The notes: generated from the letters alone by a model not told the origin. A stretch of DNA of 64,000 bases from Serpula lacrymans var. lacrymans S7.9 (GCF_000218685.1 NW_006763302.1:513876-577875); one strand, 5' to 3'; shown: positions 25,766 through 37,356, counted from the stretch's first letter. Numbers and translations: made by a program.

Positions 25766-26172
25766 TGCTACAATTGACGTACCAGTACCTATTTACGCTT
25801 CACTTTTTGTACTTTTACTTTACTTTTTCCAAGTCACATGACCAGTCATGTGATCATTTACTTTACTTTACATTTTCGGACTTTTCATAGTCACATGACC
25901 AGTCATGTGACACAACACCTGACCAGTGTCTAGACTCATCATGTGACCGGTCACATACTAGACATCGGACTTTAAACTTTATTTACAACTGTACAGTACC
26001 TCATGTATTTTAGTATATATACTGGAGCAATACATGGGGAGGGACTCAGCGAGTCCTCCTGTTGTATCCTCACAACTAACTTGTTGAAGCCTAAAGGGTA
26101 ACCACTCCCTCATCATCCTCTCTATAGCTTGTCTGAGTTGTGCGCCAGAGTAACAAACTCTTGGTCGTTACA
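25766..26172 (+). mobile_element. Solo LTR, diverged Gypsy subfamily, nested in the TIR element
   Basis: A 407-bp LTR from TGCTACAATTG to GGTCGTTACA. Its last 100 bp resemble the Gypsy LTRs (GTCCTCCTGTTGTA; TGAGTTGTGCGCCAGAGTA). The 5' part differs and carries repeated near-palindromes (TCACATGACCAGTCATGTGA twice, and a third CATGTGACCGGTCACAT). Perfect 5-bp duplications TCCCA flank it at 25761-25765 and 26173-26177. Confidence 0.85.
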
Positions 26173-27663
26173 TCCCATATCAAACACTTTATCAACAAGA
26201 CATTGGTTTTGTCACAAGCTGGCTGTCATGCTACATATAAGTATGTATATGTAATCTACTCCAAAAGCGGTCACTGCCAAAGTCCAAGAACTGTTGGAGT
26301 ATATATATGAGAAATCTTTCTACTTTCAAACACCACCACCCCCTCCTCACGCTGCTGCCACTGCCACCTCATCACCACTATCACCACCCCTCTTTCTCTC
26401 CTCCTCTTCCTCCTCCTCCTCCTCCACATCCACACTACTTGAGGGGGGACCCAGGCGACACTGTCAATGCATTGTCTAGGCCCTCCTTTGAGTGTCTGCC
26501 TCCTGCATCACCCCTATCCCCATGTGCTTGCCATATATGGCAAGTGCATGGGGCATTCATCAGGAAACCCTGAATGTGCTTAGAGCTCCTTAATAGTTTC
26601 TTATCCGTAAAATAAGCCAGAATAAGGCATCACTTGTCCAAGACAAATTCAGTAGGTCCCTCTTCTTGTTGCCATCATAATCGTGTAATCAAGACATCTA
26701 AGTGAAAACAAGCCTGGGATCAGATTCAAATGCAAAAAAAATGACACAATGTGTTTGAGACAGAAGGCTTTCAGATAGAAAGCTCTAAGACAGGCATAAT
26801 GATTTAAATTTGGCATTAGACGTCTATGATCTGCATCTACATGTTAATTTCTTCAGAATCTTCATCATCCATTCCATAAATCTTGGCATACTTTTGTGCC
26901 TTGGCATGAATATCTTACAGTGTAATTGGAGCAAGTGCCTGGATAGATAAATAATACTTGCAGGTTTGAGTGCCCCAGTTTGTATCAGAAAACTTGACAT
27001 GTGAAAGCAATGCTTTGCCGGTAGACTTGTTTACAACCAGGGTTGGTTTGCTCATTACTTTAGTGGATAAAAAACTGGCCTTCCTCTTTTTTGCAGGCTT
27101 CAAATACATCTCAGACTTACTATCCCTCCCTCTAGTGAGATCTCCTTCTGTGCCATGATTTTCCATACAAAGTATACGTGGGTACTCCTTTTCCAGAGAT
27201 ATTACAAATCTGAACACAATCCAGCCTGCCGGACATAGTAGCCCAAGTAGTCATAACTGTGTGAATATTGGGAGGGACATGAGTAAAATACTACTATGAG
27301 GGTAGGTCATATACCACAGCCACAGACATTGCCAATGCACTGCACAGTGGATATTTGGTGGTTTCAATTGATCTTGTATTTGCATTCTCAGCCCATAATT
27401 TTTTGATATCTATTGCACCAGTGGTAAATTCCAGGTTATGCCTGCAAGATAAAAGGGGAACAGAATGCTCTATCATGTTGCTTTTATAAAATAGATATAA
27501 TTAATATATAGGATAGTAAGTTAAATAACTTACCAATTGTTTTTTGCCAATCTCTGCATATATAAAGCCTAGGCAATCCTTCATCTTGTTGGCAAAGTTC
27601 TGGCAATCTTTACTTGTGCTGAATTTGTGCTGAGTCACAAAGAGGTGGTTAACCATTGCATGC

Positions 27664-28102
27664 ACCTACTCCCCAAAAAACTGGAGTGATTGGTGAAGTG
27701 GTTGTTGAGAAAAAGGCAGATTATGTCATGGGAAATTCACTTTCCCTTTTCAGAATCTGACCATGTGCAAGCCATGTGGTCAAATTTCAGTGTGGCTGCC
27801 ATTGGCTGACAGTAAGTGTGATACAAGGATTCTTGTTTGGCTCATATTTCCAGAACTAGCGATCATCAAAATATAAAACATTGTGACATAGTACTTTGGA
27901 ATGTGTACTTCAAGATGAGGTACTTTTGGTGGGGTACAATATGTCGTGAAATGCTATGTCCATACATGAAACCTTTTTTATGTATGACACCGGATAAACC
28001 TGGTCTCTGCTAAAGCAGCTATTGTTCTCCATGGAGCATAGCCACCACTCCATGGAGTCACCATTGTTCTCCATGGAGTCACCATTGTTCTCCTAGGAGT
28101 CA
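27664..28102 (-). repeat. Right terminal inverted repeat
   Basis: Reverse complement of the left repeat over 439 bp, with few mismatches (for example GCATTT versus GCTATG near the middle). The same series of CTCCTAGGAG and CTCCATGGAG palindromes lies at the outer end. Confidence 0.85.
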
Positions 28103-28427
28103 CAAGGTCCAGCCCATGGCTCTGCCACTGGTGCGATGTTTTTGTGATATCATAAATAATAATAATAATAATACCACTGTTAAGTGATCAAAATGTTAAG
28201 TAACTTATGCTGTCTGTAATGTATGTTAAGTCTTTGAATCCTATGATGCATGTTTGACTTGCAGTTCTGTTGTTGAATGTTCTTATAAGCCTGCCCTAAA
28301 CTTGTGCACAGTATACTGAATTCAAGCAGATAGTTCATTGAACTTTTACAAACATCAACATATATTATAACGTAAAAAGTCTATGGTATTACACTGATAA
28401 ATTGATGAGAAATTAAAAAAGAGACTA

Positions 28428-29800
28428 CTAAAATGGTAAAGGATGAAAATATAATCTGATAACAAAAACATTCTCAGTAAAAAGGGTGAGAATTGGGGAA
28501 AAATCTACTTGCCAGTGATAGATAAAGCCAGTCAGAATTTTGGGATACACCACATTGATGGTACATCTGTCATTTGAACCATGTGGAAATAGCACTTTCA
28601 TTGTCTCTCCTGAAGTGCAGCGAGACAATGCAACATAACATTGCCCATGTGAAAACACTGAAACATGTAAATCCAGCCCAACTTGTGTCACTGATTGACC
28701 TTGAGACTTATTGATGGTCATGGCGAAGGCAGCACAAACAGGGAATTGACGACATGATAGCTTGATGGGTAATTTTTCTGATGAAGGTTCCAATGTGAGG
28801 CGTGGAATAAAAGCTATCTTTCCTGCATGTTTTCCTCCCAAGACATGACACTTCAATACTCTTCTCTTCATCTCTATCAAAATCATGCGTGTTCCATTAC
28901 AGAGTCTATTTAGGGGATCAATATCACGGAGGAGCATAAGCGAAAGGCCATATACTTGCAAGGAGTTCAAGAATTCCACAGAATGATATTCATTATCATT
29001 TTTTTGTGGAGAGGATGGTGCAGTGGAGGAAATAATGGTCATCTTTGTCTCCATTTGCAATTCCAGGATAGGTAGTGTTGACTAATGAGTCTATGGTGTT
29101 TTCTGGCATAAGCATGTTGGCGGGAAGCTCAATAGTTCTATCTCCTGCAATTCCACGACCACCACCAACATCCAGGAGCCAGCTAGCAAAGGCTTCACTT
29201 TGTGGAGTACGGTCCAGGCGTATGTTCTGTGTGAGATAGCAGACATGGATATTTGTCCACAATGGTGACTTTCTAAGAGAGGCAGAAGTAATGTGTTGCC
29301 TTGACCCTTGGAACAACAGGTGTTGTTTGGTGGAAGTCCCCTCCAAAGACCACTATAATGCCTCCAAATGGAAGCTGATTATCCAAAATGCCCCACAATG
29401 TACAATCCAATGCTTCAATCCCATAACAGTGTTGCATTGGTGCTTCATCCCAGACTATAACTCCAGTATGTCTAAAAACCTCATGGAGGTCAGAGTTTTT
29501 TGGAATCCTGCATGTGGATGTTTCATGTACAGGAATAGGGATTCCAAAGTGTGAATGAGCTGTGCAGCCACCCTCCAAGAGCAGGGATTCAATCTCAGAG
29601 GATGCTACACATAGAGTAACATTATGATTATCTCTTGCTCAAGCAGCAGCGGCAATTATATTACAGAGATATGTTTTTCTCTTACCTTCAGCACTGTGAA
29701 TAAAGCAAGTTATTCCCCAATTATGATAGATTGACTGTATGATGGTATCAAAAGCATTCCACTACTCTTGACTGAGCTACTCCACACTATCTTTTGAGTA
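28428..29800 (-). pseudogene. Helitron-type PIF1 helicase remnant (C-terminal part)
   Basis: Minus-strand frames, in order, give a Walker-A-like HSAEGKRKTYLCNI (29700 region, degenerate), EGGCTAHSHFGIPIP, VIVWDEAPMQH (DEAD-like Walker B), FGGIIVVFGGDFHQTTPVVP, then LTQNIRLD, CNGTRMILIEMKRRVLKCHV, and FAMTINKSQGQSVTQVGLDL followed by HGQCYVALSRCTSG. This order matches the helicase half of fungal Helitron RepHel proteins. Two frame changes and a stop break it, and no Rep domain is visible. Confidence 0.85.
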
Positions 29801-30034
29801 ATAATAATACAGTTAAGTGAACAAATTTTATTTAGTCAGAAGTCAGTGAACTTGTGCTGTCTGTCCTTATAAATGTGAGAATTTTCAATGTGGCTGCAAC
29901 TTTCACTGCACTCGTTACTACTCACTACCTGCTTTGCTGCTAACCGAAAACCACACGAGCAAAACTAAGTGAAAAAATGTGCTCCCACATGTGCTGCACG
30001 CAACTTTTGGGACCACCGTCTCCTTCGTTATAGA
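29801..30034 (-). mobile_element. Possible 5' end of the Helitron
   Basis: Read on the minus strand, the flank begins TCTATAACGAAGGAGACGG at 30034. The TC start and the position upstream of the helicase suit a Helitron 5' terminus. The Rep-coding region that should lie between is missing, so the element is internally deleted. The 3' hairpin and CTRR end were not identified. Confidence 0.4.
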
Positions 30035-30038
30035 TTAT

Positions 30039-30452
30039 TGTAACAACCAAAGTTTTGATACTCTGGAGCACAACTCAGAAAAAGCTATAAAGGTAGTGAG
30101 GGAAGTGGTTACCCTTAGGACAGGACCGAGTTAGTTGTGGGTAAACAACAGGAGGACTCACTGAGGAGTTTCCTTGATCTATTGGGGTATATATATTACT
30201 ACAGGTTTGTTTGTACATATGTACTGTATAGTTGATGGAGGCAGTGGCTGATGATGTCATAGGGCACAGCCCATGTGACCAGCTCCACTGCATGAGATAC
30301 TTGTATCTAATAATAAGAAAAAGGCAGTGCAGCATGAGAAGTGGAGTTTAAACCATACTGGAAAGTGCCACATGGCACAGGGTGTGAAAACTATAGTAAA
30401 AGGTTAAAGAGGAGAATGAAAATCAAAGGTCCAAAAATGTGTTATCGTAACA
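30039..30452 (-). repeat. 3' LTR of Gypsy copy 2
   Basis: 414 bp with ends TGTAACAACC and TATCGTAACA on the plus strand. Adjacent internal sequence (CTACCCCCTCTAAGG) gives a purine-rich tract on the minus strand, as expected next to a 3' LTR. Confidence 0.88.
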
Positions 30453-32098
30453 CTACCCCCTCTAAGGCTCGACTTCCAGGCGAGACCAAATACCGGAGGT
30501 AAATAGTTAAATTTCCGGGCATCAGTTGAAAAAGGGAATTAAAAAGGTTGGAATCCATGCCTCTAAGCTTCCTAGGAGCCGAGGGATTCTTAGAAGAAAA
30601 TTTGCGAACAGCATTGTGGGAATTGTCCAGATGGGCTCCTGGTTCCCATGTTCTGTCCTTGTCTCCATAGCTCTTCCATAGGACTAGGAACTCTAACTTT
30701 CCACACTTCAAGCGTGCATCCACCACCTGTTCGACTTCAAATTCTTCTTCACCTTCCTGGGTGACTACCACCGGTCTGGGCCGGTCTATGCACTGTCCTA
30801 GCAGCGGCCCTTTGTAGGGTTTCACACGGCTAATATTGACCGTGGGTACTACCCTCATTCGTTTTGGGAGTTCCAGCTCCACTGCATTGGGTTTGACTTC
30901 CTTAATCCGGTAAGGACCAATCCACTTTTTGGTCAGTTTTCTAGACTGCCGATCTTTCAATTTTAAGTGGTCGGTATCTAACCAGACCAGGTCTCCGACC
31001 TTGTAGTCAGGGGCCTTAGAGCGTCTACGCTCTGCCCTGTCTTTCATCTGCTCTGCAGTTTTGAATAGCGCTTTGCGTGTTTTGTCTAAGGACTTCATGT
31101 CCTTGGCCATGTTCCCAGCAGCCTTGTTCTTGCTTTTGCCAGGTTCTACACCCATTCTAGGAAGGTACAATCTTGTAACCTCGGATGGTGCTTTTCCTGT
31201 GGCCAACGACTGTTTGATATTATATGAGAACTGGGCTATCTTTAGCCACTTGGCCCAATCTGTCTGTCTATTGTTAATAAATATACGGAGGTATTGCTTC
31301 AATTCCTGATTGAGCCTCTCCGTTTGTCCATCAGTCTGTGGATGGAATGCCGTTGATAATTTAGGTTTGATGCCCAGCATCCGGCATAACTCTTTCGTAA
31401 ATTCGCTAGCAAATTGTGGTCCCCTATCGGAGATAACCGTTTCCGGTAATCCATGGATAGACCATACAAAATCTTGAAATAGATCTGCCGTACCAGCGGC
31501 GGTAGTGGTTTTGTTGGTGGGGATGCACACCACTTCTTTAGAGAAGCGATCTACTACCACCATTACTGAGTCATACCCATTTGATTCGGGTAGACCCATT
31601 GTGAAATCAACCAATATATCCTGCCAAGACCAGCTGGTATCGGATTTGGCATAAGTTTACCGGCCGGCGGTTGATGTGAATTCTTTGCCATGGCACATCT
31701 CAGACAGGATTTTACATACTCCTGTACGTCTTTGACCATGCCGGGCCACATGTAGTTTCTGGAGATCAACTCCATTGTTTGTTGCCATCCAGGGTGCCCA
31801 GCCACTGGAGTGTTGTGATGTCTGTCTATTGCCTTAATCCTTGCGGACTCAGGCACATAGATTTTGTCTTTAAAAGGGAAGAGCCCGTCTTCCCATAAAT
31901 AGTTTTCATTGCCATCAAGGCGTGCCTTCTCTTCTGAGGAGATGTCTTTCTTGAAGACTTCCAGAAGATCGGAATCCTGCCCGATGTCATGCACCAAAGT
32001 TGATTGGTAGCATGGACAGGTGTCAATAACGAAGCGAATATTCAAAAAGACTCGCCTTTGCGCCACACAGGCATAGTGCCATGTGGAATAGTAATTAA
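30453..32098 (-). pseudogene. Gypsy integrase with C-terminal chromodomain
   Basis: Two overlapping frames (32135-31563 and 31614-30442) form the integrase. Upstream: DRHHNTPVAGHPGWQQTMEL and YVKSCLRCAMAKN, the HHCC zinc region. Core: MVDFTMGLPESNGYDSVMVV, VISDRGPQFASEF and FHPQTDGQTERLNQELKQYL, so the D, D and E residues are present. C-terminus: WIGPYRIKEVKPNAVELELP, then a chromodomain (VVDARLKCGKLEFLVLWKSY and DRTWEPGAHL). One frameshift near 31600 separates the halves. The chromodomain of such elements can steer integration to marked chromatin, which is family knowledge. Confidence 0.88.
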
Positions 32099-33786
32099 TA
32101 TTGCCTTTTTCGAACTTGTGGCTGATCAGCACCACCTCTATTAGGCAATCCAGTCACGCTCACCTTCGCTTTTCCATCCGTTACTTTCCGCGTTTCGGCA
32201 TTTTGGCAAATTTTTGCATCGCCACTGGCTACACATTGCATTGCGCCCTCGCTTTTGTCGTTTCCTTTACTCCCCTTCCTTTGCCTAGCCCCACCATGGG
32301 CCCCTTCCTCTCCTTTTTATTCTCACCTGACGGTCATTTCTGGATCCCCATTCTAATCCACTTGTTCGTCACCTCCACCCTCCTCCTCCTCATCTTATTT
32401 GCACCCCCACCATTTCTGATGTCACCACTTCCTATCCGCTTCCATCACCGATCCGTTGACTATCACGTGCCACTGCTGATATCAGCAAAGCCCCGGCGGC
32501 CGGTTCAAATAGGGCAACAGGTCCATCTTCATGACGTCGATCTGCCATCATATACTATCAAAACATCGGTCGCTCGTCTTGCCTGGTTGGAGCGTGGGTG
32601 TGTAGTTTTTGAGCTGGAGAAGGTTCATCCCCTTGCGTCGCCCATGTTCATTGCTGTCCCATTCACTTGGGTACACTTGTCTTTTGTCCATCGTCTTCGC
32701 TACAGCTACACCTACCACACGCTGCCTGGGACTCACTTGTTCCAAATTGGAACTACTCCTCTCCCTCCCTCGTTTGATCAGGTGGTCCAACACAACCAGT
32801 CCATTGGTAAGGCCATGGAACTGTCGGATTTGGACTAGGTGGTGGACCGGTGGCTCCAGTTTCTTTTTTTTCAGCAGAACATTCATTTACAGTGCAATTA
32901 TTTTTGATTTTTGAATCATTTTTATGGACACATATTTTTTAGAATGCCTAACTGACAATAAAGGAACTGTGTTGATACTGATAGTGTTTTGCCTTGCCTT
33001 TTTTTTACTGCATCTTCCCATGACATCATGATTTTCCTGCTCTCTTTTGCTATTGGACTTTACTTTATGGCTGTACAAACCTGTGACATTACTCACAGCA
33101 TTCATTGTTCTATCCCTTTCTTTTCCTTTTTTGACAATCTTATCCTGTACTACCTACGCAGGATTTGTCAGCATACATTCCTTCCTTCATGTTCTTTCTC
33201 ATTCTTTTTGCACAGCTATACTGTGCATAGCCTACTTTTCTTTTACTATATAAACCCCTGTATTTTACCTTGTAAAAAAAACAAGAACTCCAATCCAGAC
33301 TTCTTCTCTAATCTCAAGTTCACTACTCTCTGCTACTTGTGATCCAGTGTGGTCACAACACTTCCCACTGCTACCACTGTTAATTGCTGTCATTGTCACT
33401 TCCCACTTTTGAAGTCATTGTTATCCCTTTCGATTAGAGTCCTTCTGAGCACTACAGTTTGTGCGTCAGGAGCCTGCTATCACTGGGAACCTCGTCGTTC
33501 TCAAACCTACCTTGTGCTACCATTAGCAAGGTAGTGCTCATCTATACTCGTCACTAAGCCCCTATCTTCTATAAATTCAACTATCCCTCCTCCTCAAAAC
33601 CCACACTCATACACCTCTGGGTTTTTACTTTGAAGGATCTTTATACGTACCACCCCACAAACAACCAGACCACTCCACTGTTCTAGGAGGCAAAGCCCAT
33701 AAACAAGTTCCGTGGAATCTGGGAGGATTGTGTGTTAGTTTGTTTTTGTGTGTGGTTTTCTAACAGCAGTTCTCATCATCGACACC
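32098..33786 (+). repeat. Element X, copy 2, inserted in Gypsy copy 2
   Basis: About 1.7 kb separates RNase H and integrase of the Gypsy. Its right end (...TCATCATCGACACC at 33786) and 32500-32870 plus 33448-33786 match copy 1 at 21221-21953 in reverse. A TATATAAA lies at 33247-33254 and poly-A-like runs follow. The left boundary is set only by where Gypsy similarity stops. No transposase or RT is visible, so the element type is unknown. Confidence 0.65.
32101..32838 (+). CDS. Open frame of element X, 245 codons, unknown product
   Basis: The frame is intact for 245 codons. The first half has hydrophobic stretches (LIHLFVTSTLLLLILFAPP). The second half (residues about 137-245) contains FELEKVHPLASPMFIAVPF and YTYHTLPGTHLFQIGTTPLP and parallels the frame in copy 1 over its whole length, with mostly conservative replacements. 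That two separated repeat copies keep the same frame suggests past coding function. I do not recognise the family. The start codon is uncertain and the 5' half has no counterpart in copy 1. Confidence 0.4.
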   Translation: MPFSNLWLISTTSIRQSSHAHLRFSIRYFPRFGILANFCIATGYTLHCALAFVVSFTPLPLPSPTMGPFLSFLFSPDGHFWIPILIHLFVTSTLLLLILFAPPPFLMSPLPIRFHHRSVDYHVPLLISAKPRRPVQIGQQVHLHDVDLPSYTIKTSVARLAWLERGCVVFELEKVHPLASPMFIAVPFTWVHLSFVHRLRYSYTYHTLPGTHLFQIGTTPLPPSFDQVVQHNQSIGKAMELSDLD

Positions 33787-33833
33787 AATTCATAATTAAA
33801 CCTAGACAAGTACACCACATAGCAGGCCTGTTT

Positions 33834-34388
33834 TCAGTTCAAGTCTCGGGCCATCATTAAATACTCCAGATTCTTATGATCAGTCCAAATTTCAAATTGG
33901 TGCCTAGCACCTTCTAAGTAGTCCCGCCAGTGCTCTAAAGCTCTAATGATGGCCAGCATCTTTTTGTTGTAAATTTGATAGTTGCACTCTGTAGGTGACA
34001 AACTATGTGATAAATAGGCACAAGGCCTCCAAAGATCATCAGGGCATTTAATTGATAGAACAGCCCCAGTAGCAAAATCAGAAGAGTTAGTTTCTAGCCG
34101 GAACTCTTTGTCTAATTCTGGAAATGCTAATATGGGTGCCATTGTAAACGCATGTTTAAGCTTATCAAAAGCTTCTTGTTCTTTAGCACCCCAGTGCCAA
34201 ACAATGTCCTTTTTTGTGAGATTGTTCAACAGTCTCGTTATCTTTGCAAAGTTTTCAACAAACCTTTGGTAGAAGTTGCCTAAGCCAAGGAAGGCCCTAA
34301 CTCCTTTGACACAAGTAGGTTCAGGCCAATCCAATATAGCTTGAACTTTCTCAAAATCCATCCTGATTCCATTCTGGCCAATTGTCAT
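33834..34388 (-). pseudogene. Gypsy RNase H domain, truncated
   Basis: The minus strand encodes FLGMTIGQNGIRMDFEKVQ, VRAFLGLGNFYQRFVENFAK (RT connection), then FRLETNSSDFATGAVLSIK and FEIWTDHKNLEYLMMARDLN. It is in the same frame as the upstream RT, separated by a single TAG at 34455-34457, and stops where element X begins. Confidence 0.85.
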
Positions 34389-34454
34389 ACCGAGGAAGTC
34401 TACTTCCTTTACTTTAAAGTTACATTTTTTGGGTTTGATGAATAGGTCCTGTTC

Positions 34455-35012
34455 CTATAAGCATAGAAGGACTTCTTGCACAAGCCTGTCATGCTCAGCC
34501 TCATTGTCCAACTTTGTAAATATTAATAAATTGTCAATGTAGATGACAACACAGTTTTCCATATCTGCAAGGATCTCGTTCATCATGCTCTGGAAGGTTG
34601 CCGGTGAATTGGTTAACCCAAGAAACATAACGAGGGGTTCAAAGGATCCTCGGTGGCATGTGAACGCAGCCTTCCAGGCATCCTTTTCTTTGATCCGTAC
34701 ATTATTGTACCCCCATCTGAGATCCATCTTTGTTAAGATTTTGGCGCCAGCCAATTTGTCTACTAGCTGACTGATTAAAGGCAGCGGATACGCGTTTTTA
34801 ACCATGTGCTCATTCACGTAACAATAGTCCATAATCATGTGCTTTTTACCATCCTTTTTAGGGATGAAGAACACTGGGGATGTCATAGGGCTTTTGGAAG
34901 GTCTGACGTAACCCTTTCTAAGCTGTTCGTCTATGAAACTTAATACTTCATCTCTGTCTGGGGAAGAGAGGGGTATCATGTGTCCTTTTCTAGGTTTGAA
35001 GGTGTCTTTCAA
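34455..35012 (-). pseudogene. Gypsy reverse transcriptase domain, catalytic motif altered
   Basis: RT landmarks are clear: [74 protein letters not shown] and VVIYIDNLLIF. The last should be YxDD; here the second Asp is Asn, which would remove a metal ligand. A TAG ends the frame at 34455. Confidence 0.88.
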
Positions 35013-35131
35013 ATCTATAGCATGGTCCCAAGGCTTAGCCTCTGGGAAGTGCTCTGATTTTTGTTTTGAATAGACTTTCCAGAAGTCATAGTACTCTGGA
35101 GGTACCAGCCACTTAATCTCTTCCTCGGGCT

Positions 35132-35590
35132 TTACCTTGTCATTGTCATTGTCAAGATCCAGCCTAAGATTAAATTAATCTTCAATAGTTGGGTAGCTTT
35201 GGCGGTGACTCGTTCTCTGTGTCCTTGGTACTCAACAACAAAAGAGCATTTGTGCATAATGCAGCCACCCACATTAAGGGTACCGTCAACATTATAGATG
35301 GGAATAGATACATTGCATTTTACAAGGGGGAGTCCAATTTGCTCCGCCCAGACCTGATCTATGAAGATGTTGTTTGCGCCTGAATCAAGCAGTGCACTGG
35401 TTGAGTGTACTACGCTCAGGGCAAGGTTTTCCACACCAACGTCTAAACAGATCTCTTTTTGGAATAAATATGTGCGCATCAACACACACCTTGGGATTTT
35501 GGGGAAAGGTGGGTCCATAGAAGAAGAATCAAAAGAAACATGTTTAATGTTTTCTATATGTTTATTTTTACTTTTACCAGAATCAAGCAC
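35132..35590 (-). pseudogene. Gypsy protease domain
   Basis: The minus strand contains ALLDSGANNIFID, the retropepsin-like active-site loop, then CSFVVEYQGHRERVTAKATQ and KINLILGW. The frame breaks at about 35150, where sequence present in copy 1 (YAWLFKHNPEIDWQIG and more) is missing here. Confidence 0.8.
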
Positions 35591-36037
35591 CCTAGTAGTC
35601 GTCTCTCCAGGGCCATGCTCCTAGGGAGACACTGGTGCAGCAGTGGTATAATAAATATTACAGTTACAATTCTCTATACAAGTACATACTTCAGACAATA
35701 GATTTAGAAAATTGTTTACAAATAGGGGAGCCACCCTCTTTTCTTTATTGCTCATGCAACACCCTGGAGCAGGGGCCACCTTGTTGTGGTTTACTTCATT
35801 GTTTTGTGGAGCAAAGGCACCCAAGTGGCCTAAGCTCCAAACTCTTTTCCCTGAGCCTTCATTTCAGCAACCTGTTGGTCGTAAAAGAAGGCCTGGGTTC
35901 CGTTGTATGAACAACTGGCCAGAGTATTGAGCTGATTGTCCGGCCTTTCAGTTTCTAATTGGTGTGCCTGGCACCCTTGGTTATTTTTTTTGTTGGGTGG
36001 CCTGCACCCCATTTCTGCAATTCCGGGATATGTGTCC

Positions 36038-36859
36038 CTATTGGCCACAATTGTAGCAGCTGCCCTTGAATCTGCACATCTGTCCTTGCTGGACTGCGCC
36101 GATATCCATAGGGGCTCCCTGCCCTGGTTGCAGCCCGAACGGCTTGAACCCATGAGAATAATTATGATGGTTTGATGACCCCGGGCGTCTCTGGGATTGG
36201 TGTTTTTTGGTGGTGGGCCCGCCACCTTGATGCATCACATAGAGCTCCATGGCCCTACCAACTCTGTGAACTTCCTCAGCCGCCAGGGCCAGGTTGTCAC
36301 TTTATGTGTCCTACAGATAGATCTGTTCTGCAATGCGGGGGTTCACATTGCGTTCTAGCAGTTCCACTGCGTGTTCCTTGCCAAGCTCTCCTTGGGTAGA
36401 GAGGGCCAGGAACCGGGTAACATAATCATCTGTCCTTATGTTTCCTTGTTTGAAGGAACAGATCTGCTGACATGCCCAGTCACGCTCAGCCTGCGGTTTA
36501 AAATATTTTTCAATCTCAACCTTGAGATTGTCCCAGGTAGGCCACACACCCGCCGTGTAGCACTCTTGAAGTCTTACTTGGGCATACTGACCCGCCACAG
36601 GTCCTTTTAGTCGAGACAGCACAGCAGTTGCTATCTCAAAATTGTTGGCAAATGTGTCCCAATTTGCCTTGATCCAAATTTGTAGCTTGGTCCACCATTC
36701 GGCATATCGAGCTCTGTCTCCTTTGAAAGCGCCAGGGTCAGCAACAATCTTGACTTTCTTGTTGAACTTTTGCTCAACTGTAGGTTTCGCTGCTGGGGCA
36801 GCCTGAATCTGTGCATGCATATTGTGCAGCAGACTGTTTATATCCGGTGGCAACAACAT
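36038..36859 (-). pseudogene. Gypsy gag with zinc knuckle
   Basis: 36859-36311 encodes a gag core (FKGDRARYAEWWTKLQIWIK, then WDNLKVEIEKYFKPQAERD). A stop at 36311 interrupts it; the same frame resumes with RAMELYVMHQGGG and reaches the knuckle CYNCGQ, where a TAG at 36038-36040 replaces a codon before GHISRNC. Without that stop the spacing is CX2CX4HX4C. Confidence 0.85.
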
Positions 36860-37356
36860 GTCAACTTGTTCTCTTTGGTAATGTAAAAAAAAGGTAACTG
36901 GGGGTCCCCACTTGCTATCTGTGGATCAACCTCTTCCCAGCTGAGTATTGGATCTCAATCTCCAACTACCCACACTATAGTATTAGAAAAAAATATGTAA
37001 AGTTATAGTACAAAACCCTGGTCCAAACAGTTGTCAGGGGGTGGTCTGCTTGTTAGGCTGTCAACCCTTCTCCAGACTGGCGGAGGCAAGTGCCCGGCCC
37101 GGTCAGAGGTATTCAAAGAAGAAGTTTTGTATTCTAAAATCTAATCAACAGAGGTTCCACACCAACTGCTGAGCTATGGTACTCCCCTTAATGCTGGGGG
37201 CCGCGTATCAAAGGTTTTGGTTCTTCTCCAAAAGCACTACAAGGCCGTCGCTAGGAGCACACTCTTCTGCTATACGGGATATTCCAAATTAATAACCCCT
37301 TAACCTTGGGGACTGGGTTTGCACAAAGTGCGAGAGAGTAGTAGGAGCAAGTCTAA
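36860..37356 (-). other. Gypsy 5' untranslated region
   Basis: About 500 bp between the 5' LTR and gag, with no coding sequence. A primer-binding site should start next to the LTR end (minus strand TTAGACTTGCTCC...), but I could not match it to a specific tRNA. Confidence 0.45.

Larger units (their letters stand above)
24309..28102. mobile_element. 3.8-kb element with 439-bp terminal inverted repeats
   Basis: The first and last 439 bp are near-identical inverted copies with only a handful of differences. Ends are TGACTCCTAGGAG. The interior has no intact gene. Minus-strand frames at 27476-27294 (LEFTTGAIDIKKLWAENANT) and 27217-26915 (KRKASFLSTKVMSKPTLVVN) may be pieces of one decayed protein I do not recognise. 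A solo LTR (25766-26172) is nested inside, and a CTCC-rich simple repeat lies near 26400. No clear target duplication flanks the ends. This is probably a DNA transposon of unknown superfamily, now without a working transposase. Confidence 0.7.

Noticed and set aside
26294..26573. Pro/Ser-rich frames in the TIR element
   Set aside because: Produced by a CTCC/TCC simple repeat; two frames are open equally.
28149..28170. AAT repeat as a possible CRISPR or regulatory array
   Set aside because: A plain trinucleotide microsatellite in a eukaryotic genome; no spacer structure exists anywhere in the window.
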